Part shown: one piece after another, positions 25,378 through 34,540 of the stretch
How positions within the stretch are numbered: the first letter of the stretch is position 1
Layout: the number at the start of each line of letters is the position of its first letter
NCBI GenBank assembly: GCA_037132275.1
Contig: JBAXPK010000010.1
Location: forward strand, 1 to 64,000
Direction: 5' to 3'
Length of the DNA: 64,000 nucleotides
Source: JAABPW01 sp037132275
GTDB lineage: Bacteria > Verrucomicrobiota > Kiritimatiellia > CAIKKV01 > CAITUY01
Program-made: the position numbers and the translations under genes
The notes under the pieces: generated by a model
What the model saw: the letters and a program-made list of their open reading frames with translations, nothing else
What the model was told of the DNA's origin: nothing
Database searches by the model: none

Positions 25378-26430
25378 ATGAGTACGAAGAAGTCTATAAC
25401 GAAAAAAGCGCGATCAGCATACGCGGCTGCCGGCGTTGACATTGACCAGAAAATGGCGGGCATTGCCTCCATTAAAAAGATGGTGAAGTCTACACGAACC
25501 CCGGGCGTTTTAAACGACATCGGGTCTTTTGGCGGTTTCTTTGCCTCCCCGGGGAAAGATAAAATTCTAGTTGCCAGCACGGATGGCGTGGGAACAAAGT
25601 TGAAAATTGCCGCCTTGGCGGGCAAGCATGACACCGTTGGGCAGGATATCGTGAATCATTGCGTAAACGATATTCTTGTGCAAGGGGCTGTGCCGTTGTT
25701 CTTTATGGATTATGTGGGGATTTCGAAGTTCGAAGGATGGATTTTTGAGCAGGTTGTCAGCGGCTTGTGTAAAGCCTGTCGTGAGAATGGGTGTGCCCTG
25801 CTGGGGGGGGAAACAGCCGAAATGCCGGGACTTTATCCTCCTAAGGAATATGATCTTGTGGGAACCATTGTCGGGGTTGTTGACCGGCGGGATGTGGTGA
25901 CTGGTAAGGCTATTCGACCCGGCGATGTGTTGATCGGGCTTCCATCCTCGGGCTTGCATACGAATGGCTATTCCCTGGCCCGCCGCGTTGTGTTTGAACA
26001 GGCCAGACTGAAGATTGCCGATATCTTCCCCGGCACCAATAAGACGGTGGCTGAGGTGCTTCTGGCTGTCCATAAGAGTTATTTGAAGCCGGTGACAACC
26101 TTGATGAAGGCCGTCAAGATTCGCGGAATGGCCCACATCACTGGCGGGGGATTTATCGATAATGTGCCAAGGGTTCTGCCGGATGAGGTGAATGCCGTTT
26201 TTGACCGTGCGGCCTGGATCGTGCCCGAGGTGTATAAGTTTATCCAGAAGGTGGGCAACGTGGATCGTGAGGAAATGTTCCGGGTCTTCAATATGGGGAT
26301 CGGGATGGTGGTGGTGGTGCGAAAGCAGGATGTGGAGAGATCCATAGCGGTGCTTCGTAAGTCCGGAGAAAAACCCGTGCTAATCGGATGGGTGGAAAAA
26401 GGCAGCCGTACGGTTCGCCTGATCAATTAA
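25378..26430 (+). CDS. purM: Phosphoribosylformylglycinamidine cyclo-ligase
   Basis: A 350-residue AIR synthetase. ATG 25378 is chosen because GAAGGAAA lies just before it; an in-frame ATG at 25360 lacks a ribosome site. Seen motifs: YAAAGVDID at the start, the GG(F)FA-SPGKDKILVASTDGVGTKLK stretch, HCVNDILVQGAVPLFFMDY, GGETAEMPGLY and ITGGGFIDNVPR. These form the ATP and FGAM sites of the family. It makes AIR from FGAM in purine synthesis. The neighbour purB acts later in the same pathway. Confidence 0.97.
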   Translation: MSTKKSITKKARSAYAAAGVDIDQKMAGIASIKKMVKSTRTPGVLNDIGSFGGFFASPGKDKILVASTDGVGTKLKIAALAGKHDTVGQDIVNHCVNDILVQGAVPLFFMDYVGISKFEGWIFEQVVSGLCKACRENGCALLGGETAEMPGLYPPKEYDLVGTIVGVVDRRDVVTGKAIRPGDVLIGLPSSGLHTNGYSLARRVVFEQARLKIADIFPGTNKTVAEVLLAVHKSYLKPVTTLMKAVKIRGMAHITGGGFIDNVPRVLPDEVNAVFDRAAWIVPEVYKFIQKVGNVDREEMFRVFNMGIGMVVVVRKQDVERSIAVLRKSGEKPVLIGWVEKGSRTVRLIN

Positions 26431-26459
26431 TTATGCCAGGATAGAATGGGCGGAACCAT

Positions 26460-29429
26460 ATGCTGAAAGCCTGGCGAAGTGTAATGGCCGGCTGGATCAT
26501 GGTGATGCCGTTTGTCGGTGTAGCAGGCGTGATCAAGCTACATCCCGAAGCCTGTTTTGCAATCACAAACGGCCTGCCTGTGGCCGTTGTGGACGTTTCT
26601 AACTTCGGTGATGAGACGTTTCAAGTGATCTCCATTCAAGCTCTGTGGCACGGATGGGAGTCCAATGTTTCCCTTAACAAGATGATTCTTCCCGGAGAAA
26701 CCTCCGGGGCTCGGCTTTTGTTCCCTGTCTCGACGGCGCCGATCGATGAGACACCGGCTGTCATCCGTATCAAGTATGCCGATTCTGGTGGCACGCCTTA
26801 TTCCTCCCTGATTCTTGCCTGTTTCCCTGCTGCGCTTACGACTAGGGCGGAATGGGTTTCGGCGGGATTCGCCCTTTCTCCGATTGGGCAATCGGGGCGA
26901 CTGTCGCTCCAGTTGCTATCGCTACAAGATGAGCCGGTGGATGCGGTTGTACGACTGATTGTGCCGGATGAATTTCAGTGTGACTCTTCGACGCGCAGGG
27001 TGTCTTTGGAGCCGGATACCTGTAAAGTCGAAACCTTTGAACTGACGAATCGTGCTGCGGTCCCGGGGAGTGAGTACTCGATATATGCCATTGTGGAACG
27101 GCAGGTGACCGGAGTCGTACAGCAGTGTGCAACGGTATCCGGAGCGGTGACGGTGATTGAGACCAAATGGATCGGGCAGTCGTATGGGTTTTGGTTTGCG
27201 CTTTCCGTTGTGCTATTGACTTGCTTGGCGTGTCTCCCCAAGAAGCCGTTTGCGTCTCCCGCGTGGGCTCCACTATTGGATGGTGGAATTATGGCGGCCC
27301 TGAGCGTTTTCATAATTTGGCATTTATCCCCGGCGGATTTGATTCGGAATACAACCCCTGTGGGGGGCGATACCCCCGCTCATCTCTATCTTGTCAGTCA
27401 TCTTAAGGAGCAGTTATTTCATCATGGACGGATCATTTCATGGGCTGGGGGGTGGTGGTGCGGGTTTCCTATGTTTCAATACTATTTTGTTCTTCCCTAC
27501 CTGAGCGCTGCGGGGTTGAGTCTGATTATTCCGATAAACATCGCCTTCAAGCTTGTCAGTGTGGCGGGACTGGTATCAACCCCCCTGTGTGCATATTGGG
27601 CGGGCAGGATTTGGCGCCTGCCACGACCCACGCCTGTGCTGCTGGCTCTTGCAATGGTGCCATTTCTATTTGTGCATTCACACACGATGTGGGGGGTGAA
27701 TACGGCAAGTACTCTGGCCGGGATGATCGCCAACAGTTGGAGTTTTTCCCTGATGTTGCCCGCATTGGCATATGGATCGAGGGATATTTCAGAAGGAGTA
27801 GTCCGGATCAGGACGGTTATTTTGTTTGTGCTGGTTCTTGCCTCTCACTTTTTCACCTCAGTGGTCCTGTTTATGACGCTGGCGATAGGGCCGGTGATAA
27901 GCGTGTTTCGCGGGGAGGGCAGAAAAGAGCGGGCCGCAGTATTTCGCCGCGGGGTTCAAGTGCTGGTGGCGGAGTCACTTTTGGCTGGGATGATTATGGG
28001 CTGGTGGATTATCCCTTTACTAGCAAAGTCTGGTTACAGCATGGACTTTGGGACCAATTGGGCCTTAGCATTATGGAAAACTTTCCCTGCCTACAGTGCC
28101 GGAATGCTGTTGTTTTCCGGCGTGGCCTTTGTGCTGGGCGCCCGACGGGCATCTTCAGTTGTGTGGCTTTTGGCTTGGATGCTGATGGTGAGTGTTGTGC
28201 TGTTCAAGGTCGGTTTTGCGATTTCCCCGGTATTTGTGAATGTTCGCCTATGGCCGTTCATTTTTTACGCCATGATGGGACTTTCGGCGGTGGGACTTGG
28301 CCTGCTGTTGGAACGAGTCAAGTTAGGTTGGATCGTGGTGGTGATCAGTGTGTTTTTAATACTGTGCGCTGTAATGATGGGGGAGACGATCGGAGGACTG
28401 TTTGGCCCGAGGCTGACGCAATCCTGGGCCAAGTGGAATTTCTCGGGACTTGAATCAAAGCCCAATGCGTCGGTCTTTAATAAGCTTGTTTATCCCCTCA
28501 AGGGAACTCCGGGGCGCCTGGCGAATGACTTGTGTGAAGAAAATAATCAAATAGGATCAAGTCGGATTTTCGAATTGGTTCCGCATTTAACGGGGAAGCC
28601 CATCTTGGAAGGGGGATTGGTTAATTCAGCCCTTGGCTCGATGTACTCATATTATATACAAGGCGAGACTTCTCCAGCCTGCGCCGGATTTCCTCCTATT
28701 GTTACTCCCGCAACGTTTGATTTTTCCCGCGCAACAAGGCATTTGGAATTATTTAATGTGAAGCACTTTATCGCCCGGAGTTCTGCCGCCCAGCAGGCCT
28801 TGGGGGCTATGAAGGAATGGCGGTTTGTCTCCCGCGAGCAGGAGTGGGAATTGTATGAATTGATGACGCATGATGGCCGATTTGTGTTTATTCCTCCCTG
28901 TCTTCCTGTGGCGGTTGAAACGCGCCGATGGAAAGAGTGTTCATTGGCATGGCTTTATACTCCGCAAGCCCTCGATCAGTTTCTGCTATGGGTTGATCCC
29001 GCCCAAAAGAGGGACAGGACGGATCTTCCTGTCTGGAGTGAAGCGCATCTGCTGACAGCTCTATCGGAATTGAGTCTTGGAAAAACCTCCCGCCTGCTGC
29101 CGGCTAGCCCTTCCCTGTCCATGGCGGGCACGCAGTGCATCAGTAATGAGTTAGTGACAGAGGGGCGGATCCGTTTCAGTACGACCGCGCTTGGAGTTCC
29201 CCACATAATCAAAGTGACGTGGTTCCCCAACTGGAAAGTCGACGGGGCAAAAAGAATATATCGGATATCTCCCGGCTTTATGTGCGTATTCCCGGATAAG
29301 CCTGATGTGGAACTCTATTATGGAACAACCTGGAGTGATGCCGTAGGATACATCATTTCAGCTGTGGGATGTTGCCTTGTGGCGGTGCGGGTGTTCTGGT
29401 ATCGAAGACGTCAGGCGTGGATCCAGTGA
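26460..29429 (+). CDS. Large polytopic membrane protein (PTPS-related family, GT-C-like)
   Basis: A 989-residue protein. An N-terminal signal or anchor precedes about 210 residues of exported beta-rich sequence. From about 238 a run of at least ten membrane segments follows (to about 650), then a soluble C-terminal domain and a last membrane segment near 965-985. The stretch VGGDTPAHLYLVSHLKEQL...GWWCGFPMFQYYFVLPYL matches the membrane family called 6-pyruvoyl-tetrahydropterin synthase-related, which has no known pterin activity and looks like a GT-C glycosyltransferase with an early Asp in the first loop. A glycosyltransferase (GT9) follows by one base, supporting a cell-envelope glycan role (inference). 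Confidence 0.75.
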   Translation: MLKAWRSVMAGWIMVMPFVGVAGVIKLHPEACFAITNGLPVAVVDVSNFGDETFQVISIQALWHGWESNVSLNKMILPGETSGARLLFPVSTAPIDETPAVIRIKYADSGGTPYSSLILACFPAALTTRAEWVSAGFALSPIGQSGRLSLQLLSLQDEPVDAVVRLIVPDEFQCDSSTRRVSLEPDTCKVETFELTNRAAVPGSEYSIYAIVERQVTGVVQQCATVSGAVTVIETKWIGQSYGFWFALSVVLLTCLACLPKKPFASPAWAPLLDGGIMAALSVFIIWHLSPADLIRNTTPVGGDTPAHLYLVSHLKEQLFHHGRIISWAGGWWCGFPMFQYYFVLPYLSAAGLSLIIPINIAFKLVSVAGLVSTPLCAYWAGRIWRLPRPTPVLLALAMVPFLFVHSHTMWGVNTASTLAGMIANSWSFSLMLPALAYGSRDISEGVVRIRTVILFVLVLASHFFTSVVLFMTLAIGPVISVFRGEGRKERAAVFRRGVQVLVAESLLAGMIMGWWIIPLLAKSGYSMDFGTNWALALWKTFPAYSAGMLLFSGVAFVLGARRASSVVWLLAWMLMVSVVLFKVGFAISPVFVNVRLWPFIFYAMMGLSAVGLGLLLERVKLGWIVVVISVFLILCAVMMGETIGGLFGPRLTQSWAKWNFSGLESKPNASVFNKLVYPLKGTPGRLANDLCEENNQIGSSRIFELVPHLTGKPILEGGLVNSALGSMYSYYIQGETSPACAGFPPIVTPATFDFSRATRHLELFNVKHFIARSSAAQQALGAMKEWRFVSREQEWELYELMTHDGRFVFIPPCLPVAVETRRWKECSLAWLYTPQALDQFLLWVDPAQKRDRTDLPVWSEAHLLTALSELSLGKTSRLLPASPSLSMAGTQCISNELVTEGRIRFSTTALGVPHIIKVTWFPNWKVDGAKRIYRISPGFMCVFPDKPDVELYYGTTWSDAVGYIISAVGCCLVAVRVFWYRRRQAWIQ

Positions 29430-29430
29430 T

Positions 29431-30567
29431 ATGAGAGTGCGGCTATTAAAGATTCTGGATGCGACGATCGGATTATTCCTGTGCTGGGCAGGAGGTTGGG
29501 TACTTTATTGGGTGCGACGCGAAGCCTCTCCTCATGAACTCGTGACGGCTGACATCAGGCGGATTCTGGTTATTCGGCCCGGAGGGTTGGGTGATATGAT
29601 CCTTGTTCAGCCCATGCTGGAGAAGCTTCACGCTAAATACCCCTTGGCATCGATTGACCTTGTTTGCGAAAGACGAAACCAGGAAATCATGGAGTTTTCA
29701 CGTTCCGCCGCAACGGTGCTGACCTACGATTCGCGCCCCTTTCGCTTGATTGGCAAACTTATGGCGGGGCGTTATGACCTGGCGATTGATACCGAGCAAT
29801 TTCATTATTTTTCGGCTGTGATGGCACTTTTGAGCCGTGCGCCTTTCAGGATTGGATATAAGATCAATCCCGGGCGAAACCCGATCTATACCCACTTGAT
29901 CTCTTATGATCTGGAAGGGTATGAGGCTGATGAGTTTTTGAAATTGCTGAGGCCGCTCGGGATTTCGACTTCAGCGGAGGTGAAGGGATGTTTAAAGCTT
30001 CCTGATGTCATCCTGCCTGATGATCTTGAGACTGTTTTGGACGAAGCGAGGAGTGGATCAACCGGCTTGCTTCTTATTCATGTTGGCTCCTCGAGCAGGT
30101 ATAAGACATGGGATATTTCAAACTTTGCGGGTCTTGTACGAGGGCTAGGTAAGGATCGGGCTATCCGGATCGGACTTGTAGGGGGAAGGAAGGACTCGCC
30201 CGTTGCTGCCTTGGTTGCCCAGCGTTCAGGACTGACCGACCGGATTTCTGTGATGGCAGGGCGTCTGACGCTGAGGCAAACCGCAAGGCTGTTGGGAGAG
30301 GCAACGTTGTTTGTAGGTGGAGATTCGGGGCTGGCTCATCTTGCGGCCACCTATGGCGTGCCTTCGGTGGTATTGTTTGGGCCGAGCGATTTCAGGAAGT
30401 GGAGCAGGGAGGGCCAAACCAGTGTGGTTGTCCGAAAGGAAATGGCTTGCTCGCCTTGCTTCATTTTTGGCTATCACAAGTATTGCCGGTCAATCACCTG
30501 TATGGAAAGCATCGGTGTCCGGGATGTTCTGGATGCATGTCGTAAACTGATGTCCTTGGGATCGTGA
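29431..30567 (+). CDS. Family 9 glycosyltransferase (heptosyltransferase-like)
   Basis: A 378-residue GT-B fold enzyme. ATG 29431 is one base after the previous stop; an in-frame ATG at 29377 lies inside the preceding gene. A hydrophobic stretch near the N-terminus (TIGLFLCWAGGWVLYWV) may anchor it to the membrane. The heptosyltransferase signature ILVIRPGGLGDMILVQPML follows at about residues 45-63, and the C-terminal half has IHVGSSSRYKTWD and FVGGDSGLAHLAATYGVPSVVLFGP, the ADP-heptose contact loop. A CxxC...CRSITCM cysteine cluster at the end is usual for GT9. It should add a sugar to lipopolysaccharide core or a related glycan; the exact sugar is not readable. Confidence 0.9.
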   Translation: MRVRLLKILDATIGLFLCWAGGWVLYWVRREASPHELVTADIRRILVIRPGGLGDMILVQPMLEKLHAKYPLASIDLVCERRNQEIMEFSRSAATVLTYDSRPFRLIGKLMAGRYDLAIDTEQFHYFSAVMALLSRAPFRIGYKINPGRNPIYTHLISYDLEGYEADEFLKLLRPLGISTSAEVKGCLKLPDVILPDDLETVLDEARSGSTGLLLIHVGSSSRYKTWDISNFAGLVRGLGKDRAIRIGLVGGRKDSPVAALVAQRSGLTDRISVMAGRLTLRQTARLLGEATLFVGGDSGLAHLAATYGVPSVVLFGPSDFRKWSREGQTSVVVRKEMACSPCFIFGYHKYCRSITCMESIGVRDVLDACRKLMSLGS

Positions 30568-31274
30568 CTAAACTCATGAATACCGAAGCCAATAGTAAGG
30601 GAATCTCTAGAATGGCTATAGTAAGCCACGCTGTTCCTTTCCTGATTTGGATCATAATCATGAGTCTTCCAATGGAGAACAGTGGAGTTCGATATGCCCT
30701 GCAAACTCTTTTTTGCCTCATGGCGCTTCTCTTGTGTAAACCCTGGAGTTATTATCCGCCGTTAAATATTAGTCACTTCCCTTTGAGTGCAACGGTAGGG
30801 GTTGGAGTTTTTGTTCTCTGGGTTCTTCCTGAATCCTCATGGGCGCGTCAATGGGGAGGCTGTTATGACATCTATTTCCGATTCTTCGTCCGACAGGGCG
30901 GTGGCGGGGGAGGGAGTATGTTTGCTCCTGAACAGTGCGGTTGGATGTATTCTTCGATCCGTCTGGCAGGATCGGCTTTTGTTATTGCCGTGGCGGAGGA
31001 ATTCTTTTGGCGTGGACTTCTGATGCGATGGATGGATAAACCCATCTTTTTGGCTGTTGATCCAAGGAGGGTCGGAAGATTGGCGTTCTGGATAACGGCG
31101 ATGGCGTTTGGGGCTGAACACAAACAGTGGTTTGTCGGAATGCTGGCAGGGCTTGCGTACGGCCTATTGTACGTCAGGAAAGGTGATATATGGGCCGCCG
31201 TGACGGCGCATGTTATCACCAATTACCTTCTCGGGCTCTATGTGTTGGCTACGGGGACTTATATTTTTTGGTGA
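30564..31274 (+). CDS. CAAX-protease-like (CPBP) membrane protein, exosortase-associated type
   Basis: A 236-residue polytopic protein. It begins with GTG at 30564, overlapping the GT9 stop (GTGA); an ATG at 30576 is the alternative. It has the CPBP motifs: EEFFWRG (about residue 150, EExxxR), AFGAEHKQW (FxxxH) and AHVITNYLLG (HxxxN). The overall length and the tryptophan-rich first half resemble the CAAX-related group found beside exosortase genes, but no exosortase or PEP-CTERM sequence is seen in the window. It may process membrane proteins. Its 3' end overlaps the convergent DUF2851 gene by 16 bases. Confidence 0.75.
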   Translation: MTKLMNTEANSKGISRMAIVSHAVPFLIWIIIMSLPMENSGVRYALQTLFCLMALLLCKPWSYYPPLNISHFPLSATVGVGVFVLWVLPESSWARQWGGCYDIYFRFFVRQGGGGGGSMFAPEQCGWMYSSIRLAGSAFVIAVAEEFFWRGLLMRWMDKPIFLAVDPRRVGRLAFWITAMAFGAEHKQWFVGMLAGLAYGLLYVRKGDIWAAVTAHVITNYLLGLYVLATGTYIFW

Positions 31275-32719
31275 GCGAGCGCGTTAGGGAGGTGGCACGC
31301 TCCACAGCCATTCCGGCTGTTCAGGCAGAAGTCATGGAATATCTGAAGCAATCCCTGTTGACGCAGTCCGGAATGATAGAGTGCAGGGGTATGGTCATGA
31401 CCGAACAGGGCGTGAGCTGTATGTTTGATCAACCGGTTCTCGTCTTCAGAAGGAAGGACCGCGAGCAATAAAGAGTCTGTGGGCGAGGAATTGGTGGCCG
31501 CCAACCAAGGGATCAGAACATTATTGAGGATTGAAGCGGCACGTCCGGGTCCTATAAGGGCCTCTGGTGAACAGTGGCGCGGTTTGGAGAAACTCCCGCG
31601 CCATGCCCAATAACTGTGCTCGCCAGCTGACTGAAGGTCTCGTAAAAGTGAATTCCAGAGAATAAGCGAAGATTTCTGGGGTGTTGATATTCGGGTCAGC
31701 AAGGCATTCTCTCCTGTAAATATGTGTGCGGCCGCCATAAGCCTCCTCAAGGGATGATTAGCCGGTCGTAAGTTTGATAATGTCCAGGCGCCAAGGGTGA
31801 CGATATTATCGTGCCACATTGATTGATGTTTCCACCAGATGTCCCAGAGCTCCCTGATAAAGATACGAGTTTCAGTATCCCACAGGGGATTGGATTTTGT
31901 TGGCAGCAAACCCGCCACGCCTAACAGGAGTGAGTAGGCCTGCAGAGGAACATTATCGGAGTCCTGACGTAGCCGGGCGAGGGGAAGTGTCTGTGCCAGT
32001 TGCGCAAAGGGACGTCTATTATGCTTATAACCAAGTGCGCACATGAACTCCTCGTATAAGGCCTGGTCGCGCCCTTTCTCGATAACGGATTTGGTAAGTC
32101 GTTCCGTTTTAAGGCGCATGCGTTCCTCGCCTGCCGAATCCAATAAATGGCCGCGTTGTTCTGGTGTCCATGTCTTTAGTATCGTGGCGCAAGGCGGGAG
32201 TGAAGAAAGCGCCCCACAGGGATAAGCCAGCAAATCCAGACCGTCAAATGAAAAGGCTGGCAGTGCGTTTAAAGGGCCACGCAGGGGAATTTGGAGCACA
32301 GAGGATGGCATGTCTGAAGCCGGCAGGACTCCATCAAAATAGGTGATGTGGGCAATAACATTAGAGTAGCGTGGATCGGCGGCATGTCCATGATGGCGCC
32401 AGTCGATGGGGCGGATGTGAATCTCAATATCACCCCTCATAATGAATTCGTCTGGACCCGTCTTAAGAATGGCGTCAAGGAAGTCGGGTCCTGCTTCAAG
32501 ATTCCATCGCCCTGGGTTTACGACATAAACCGATCTGCCATCCATGCTGGTAAGCGATAGGGGTTTGTGCAAGAAGTCAGACCAGACGCATCTTAAGTGG
32601 CGTTCTGTCCAGGGAAACGAGAGGGGTCGATCGGTGTCCCGGACGCAGGACGGAGCGGAATAAGATAAGGCATGATACGGACCGCTCCGCGGAAAATGAG
32701 CACTGTTATACGCTAACAT
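31259..32719 (-). CDS. DUF2851 family protein
   Basis: A 486-residue soluble protein. The N-terminal third has the DUF2851 marks: GRWNLEAGPDFLDA, MRGDIEIHIRPIDWRHHGHAADPRYSNVIAHITYF, and later acidic/His pairs. The family is common in Bacteroidetes and PVC bacteria. Its function is unknown, though the E-x-x and D/E-x-H patterns look like a metal or nuclease core (inference). The C-terminal half is helical and ends with a Cys-rich sequence (CLNSRNGCGACHLPNA). It stands alone and overlaps the convergent CPBP gene by 16 bases. Confidence 0.8.
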   Translation of the reverse strand: MLAYNSAHFPRSGPYHALSYSAPSCVRDTDRPLSFPWTERHLRCVWSDFLHKPLSLTSMDGRSVYVVNPGRWNLEAGPDFLDAILKTGPDEFIMRGDIEIHIRPIDWRHHGHAADPRYSNVIAHITYFDGVLPASDMPSSVLQIPLRGPLNALPAFSFDGLDLLAYPCGALSSLPPCATILKTWTPEQRGHLLDSAGEERMRLKTERLTKSVIEKGRDQALYEEFMCALGYKHNRRPFAQLAQTLPLARLRQDSDNVPLQAYSLLLGVAGLLPTKSNPLWDTETRIFIRELWDIWWKHQSMWHDNIVTLGAWTLSNLRPANHPLRRLMAAAHIFTGENALLTRISTPQKSSLILWNSLLRDLQSAGEHSYWAWRGSFSKPRHCSPEALIGPGRAASILNNVLIPWLAATNSSPTDSLLLAVLPSEDENRLIKHTAHALFGHDHTPALYHSGLRQQGLLQIFHDFCLNSRNGCGACHLPNALAHQKI

Positions 32720-32770
32720 GCGTCAGTGTTGCCTGAAGTGGTTCAGAAAAGCAATTAAAATAATATTTAG

Positions 32771-34453
32771 CTAATACTTAAAACTGCTGCGACCTATGTA
32801 TTCGCGCAGCATGGAGGTGTTGGGCACCTCTCGATCGGATAGCCCGATGAAATTGATCAGGAAAGCTGTTAGCCGGCGGGCTTCGGCATATTCCCTGTCA
32901 AAGGGCTTGACTTCCATCAGCAGGGGTTCGGCAATTGGCTTGAGAACGGCCAGTTCATAGTCTAGCGCTGAATTGAAGGTGGCATCGGCCTGATCTTGAA
33001 AGGGGAATATCCACCGTTCTTCCCCGCGCCTGACCGAGGCCCACATCCTGAGGGTCTTGATGGCGGAATGCCCGCGGTATTTATGATCACGGACCATGCG
33101 GCGGATCAAGCGATTGTCGGTTGTCGATATCCGGTTATTGGCGTCGAGGCTGAGTTGGGTAAGGGCGCTGACGTAGATTCGGAATTTGGCACTATCCGGG
33201 ACCATTTGGGTTAGCAGGGGATTAAGACCGTGGATGCCTTCAATGATCAGAATGTCTTCCTTTCCCAGCTTGATTTTGTTGCCCCGATAGTGACGGGTTT
33301 TGGTTTCGAAGTCAAACTCGGGAAGTTCCACCTCTTCCCCATTCACGATTTGTTCCATATGGTGATTAAAGAGGTTAAGATCAAGGGCATTAATATGCTC
33401 GAAATCAGGATTGCCGCTTTTATCCCGTGGCGTTTGGGTCAGTTCAAAAAAGTAATTGTCGAGCGAAATCATGAAAACACGAAACGTGTTAACCCTTAAT
33501 TGGATGGACAGACGCTTTGCAAAAGTCGTTTTCCCAGAGGAAGAGGGGCCGGCGATCAGCACTATGCGAGCCGAATCCCTTCGCCGGTAAATCTCATCAG
33601 CAATTCTAGCTACGTTCTTTTCGTGGAGAGCTTCCGAAACTTTGATGAAATCACTAATGTCGCCGTTGACAATTGTTTCATTCAGGCGACCAACGGTATT
33701 GACCCCCATGGTTCGAATCCAGGCTTTGCGCTCGCGGAAAATACTGATGAGGTGAGGAAGTTCCTTGAAAGGAGCGATCTCCTTTCCATTGCCGGGTTCA
33801 GGGAGCTGCAAAATGAATCCGGGTGGATAATGGATGAGGTTGAATAGGCGCAATGTTCCTGTACTGGGCGCTAGTGGACCTTGCGCCAGGTCATAAAATC
33901 CTTCGCAGACATGAATCACGACGCGTGGTGGATTCCTAAAACGCAGCAGGTTGAGCTTGTCGGGCTGCCTGGCTTCGATGAGACGCCTCGAGACATCTTC
34001 AAAGGATATCTTTTTCCGCTCAATCGGAATGTTTCGGGCGATGAGCATCATGGCGTGTTGTTGTATGGCGTCCACCTGCAGTTGAGTGATGCCCCCGTTT
34101 CGGTCGCCCTCGACAGGCTCAAAATTACAGAAAAGGCCGTTGCCTACGGCGTAATCAACAGAAAAACCTGCCGTCGGAAAAAGTTCTTTTACGACTTTGG
34201 CGAGAAGAAAAGCCAGTGATCGTTGGAAAACATGCCATCCTTCAGGATCGGTCATCGTCAACAGCTTGATTTCGCTATCCATTTCAACCGGGTAGCTCAA
34301 GGACGTCACGTCGTTATTGACGAGGGCAGCGATATACGGCAAACCGTTGGGGGCTGTTGCCGACAAAAGCACGTTACTGATTGTTGTGCGCGGCTCGCAT
34401 TCGACAATGTGTTCATTATCAAATCTCAGGCGGATAGTATCCTTAGAACTCAT
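32771..34453 (-). CDS. Uridine kinase-like P-loop protein with N-terminal TGS/SAD-like domains
   Basis: A 560-residue protein. The N-terminal 70 residues resemble a TGS domain, and the next part resembles the second additional domain of threonyl-tRNA synthetase (FQRSLAFLLAKVVKELFPTAG). A phosphoribulokinase/uridine kinase domain follows from about residue 290: P-loop IAGPSSSGKTTFAKRL near 300, DNYF, FDFETKTRHYRGNKIKL, and IIEGIHGLNPLL. This fused form is known in Bacteroidetes, PVC and Firmicutes and is annotated as a nucleoside kinase; its substrate is not proved. No ribosome site precedes the ATG, and a sigma-70-like promoter ends 6 bases before it, so the transcript may be leaderless. Confidence 0.88.
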   Translation of the reverse strand: MSSKDTIRLRFDNEHIVECEPRTTISNVLLSATAPNGLPYIAALVNNDVTSLSYPVEMDSEIKLLTMTDPEGWHVFQRSLAFLLAKVVKELFPTAGFSVDYAVGNGLFCNFEPVEGDRNGGITQLQVDAIQQHAMMLIARNIPIERKKISFEDVSRRLIEARQPDKLNLLRFRNPPRVVIHVCEGFYDLAQGPLAPSTGTLRLFNLIHYPPGFILQLPEPGNGKEIAPFKELPHLISIFRERKAWIRTMGVNTVGRLNETIVNGDISDFIKVSEALHEKNVARIADEIYRRRDSARIVLIAGPSSSGKTTFAKRLSIQLRVNTFRVFMISLDNYFFELTQTPRDKSGNPDFEHINALDLNLFNHHMEQIVNGEEVELPEFDFETKTRHYRGNKIKLGKEDILIIEGIHGLNPLLTQMVPDSAKFRIYVSALTQLSLDANNRISTTDNRLIRRMVRDHKYRGHSAIKTLRMWASVRRGEERWIFPFQDQADATFNSALDYELAVLKPIAEPLLMEVKPFDREYAEARRLTAFLINFIGLSDREVPNTSMLREYIGRSSFKY

Positions 34454-34459
34454 AGACTA

Positions 34460-34487
34460 ATACTATCATGGACAGATCTCATGACAA
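34460..34487 (-). promoter_or_regulatory. Sigma-70-like promoter directly before the uridine kinase-like gene
   Basis: On the minus strand TTGTCA (34487-34482), 16-bp spacer, TAGTAT (34465-34460). The predicted transcript start falls on the A of the ATG at 34453, and there is no Shine-Dalgarno sequence, so a leaderless mRNA is suggested. Confidence 0.45.
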
Positions 34488-34540
34488 GCGGTCTCGACTT
34501 TCTTTGGGAAATATTTTATCTTTAAACCACGGTAATCATT

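Noticed and set aside
27440..28453. A 337-codon open frame on the plus strand
   Set aside because: It lies in another frame inside the PTPS-related membrane gene, which has good membrane segments; the alternative product is Cys/Gly-rich and unlike any family.
30564..31274. PEP-CTERM/exosortase locus
   Set aside because: The CPBP protein resembles the exosortase-associated type, but no exosortase and no PEP-CTERM tail on the secreted proteins was found in the window.
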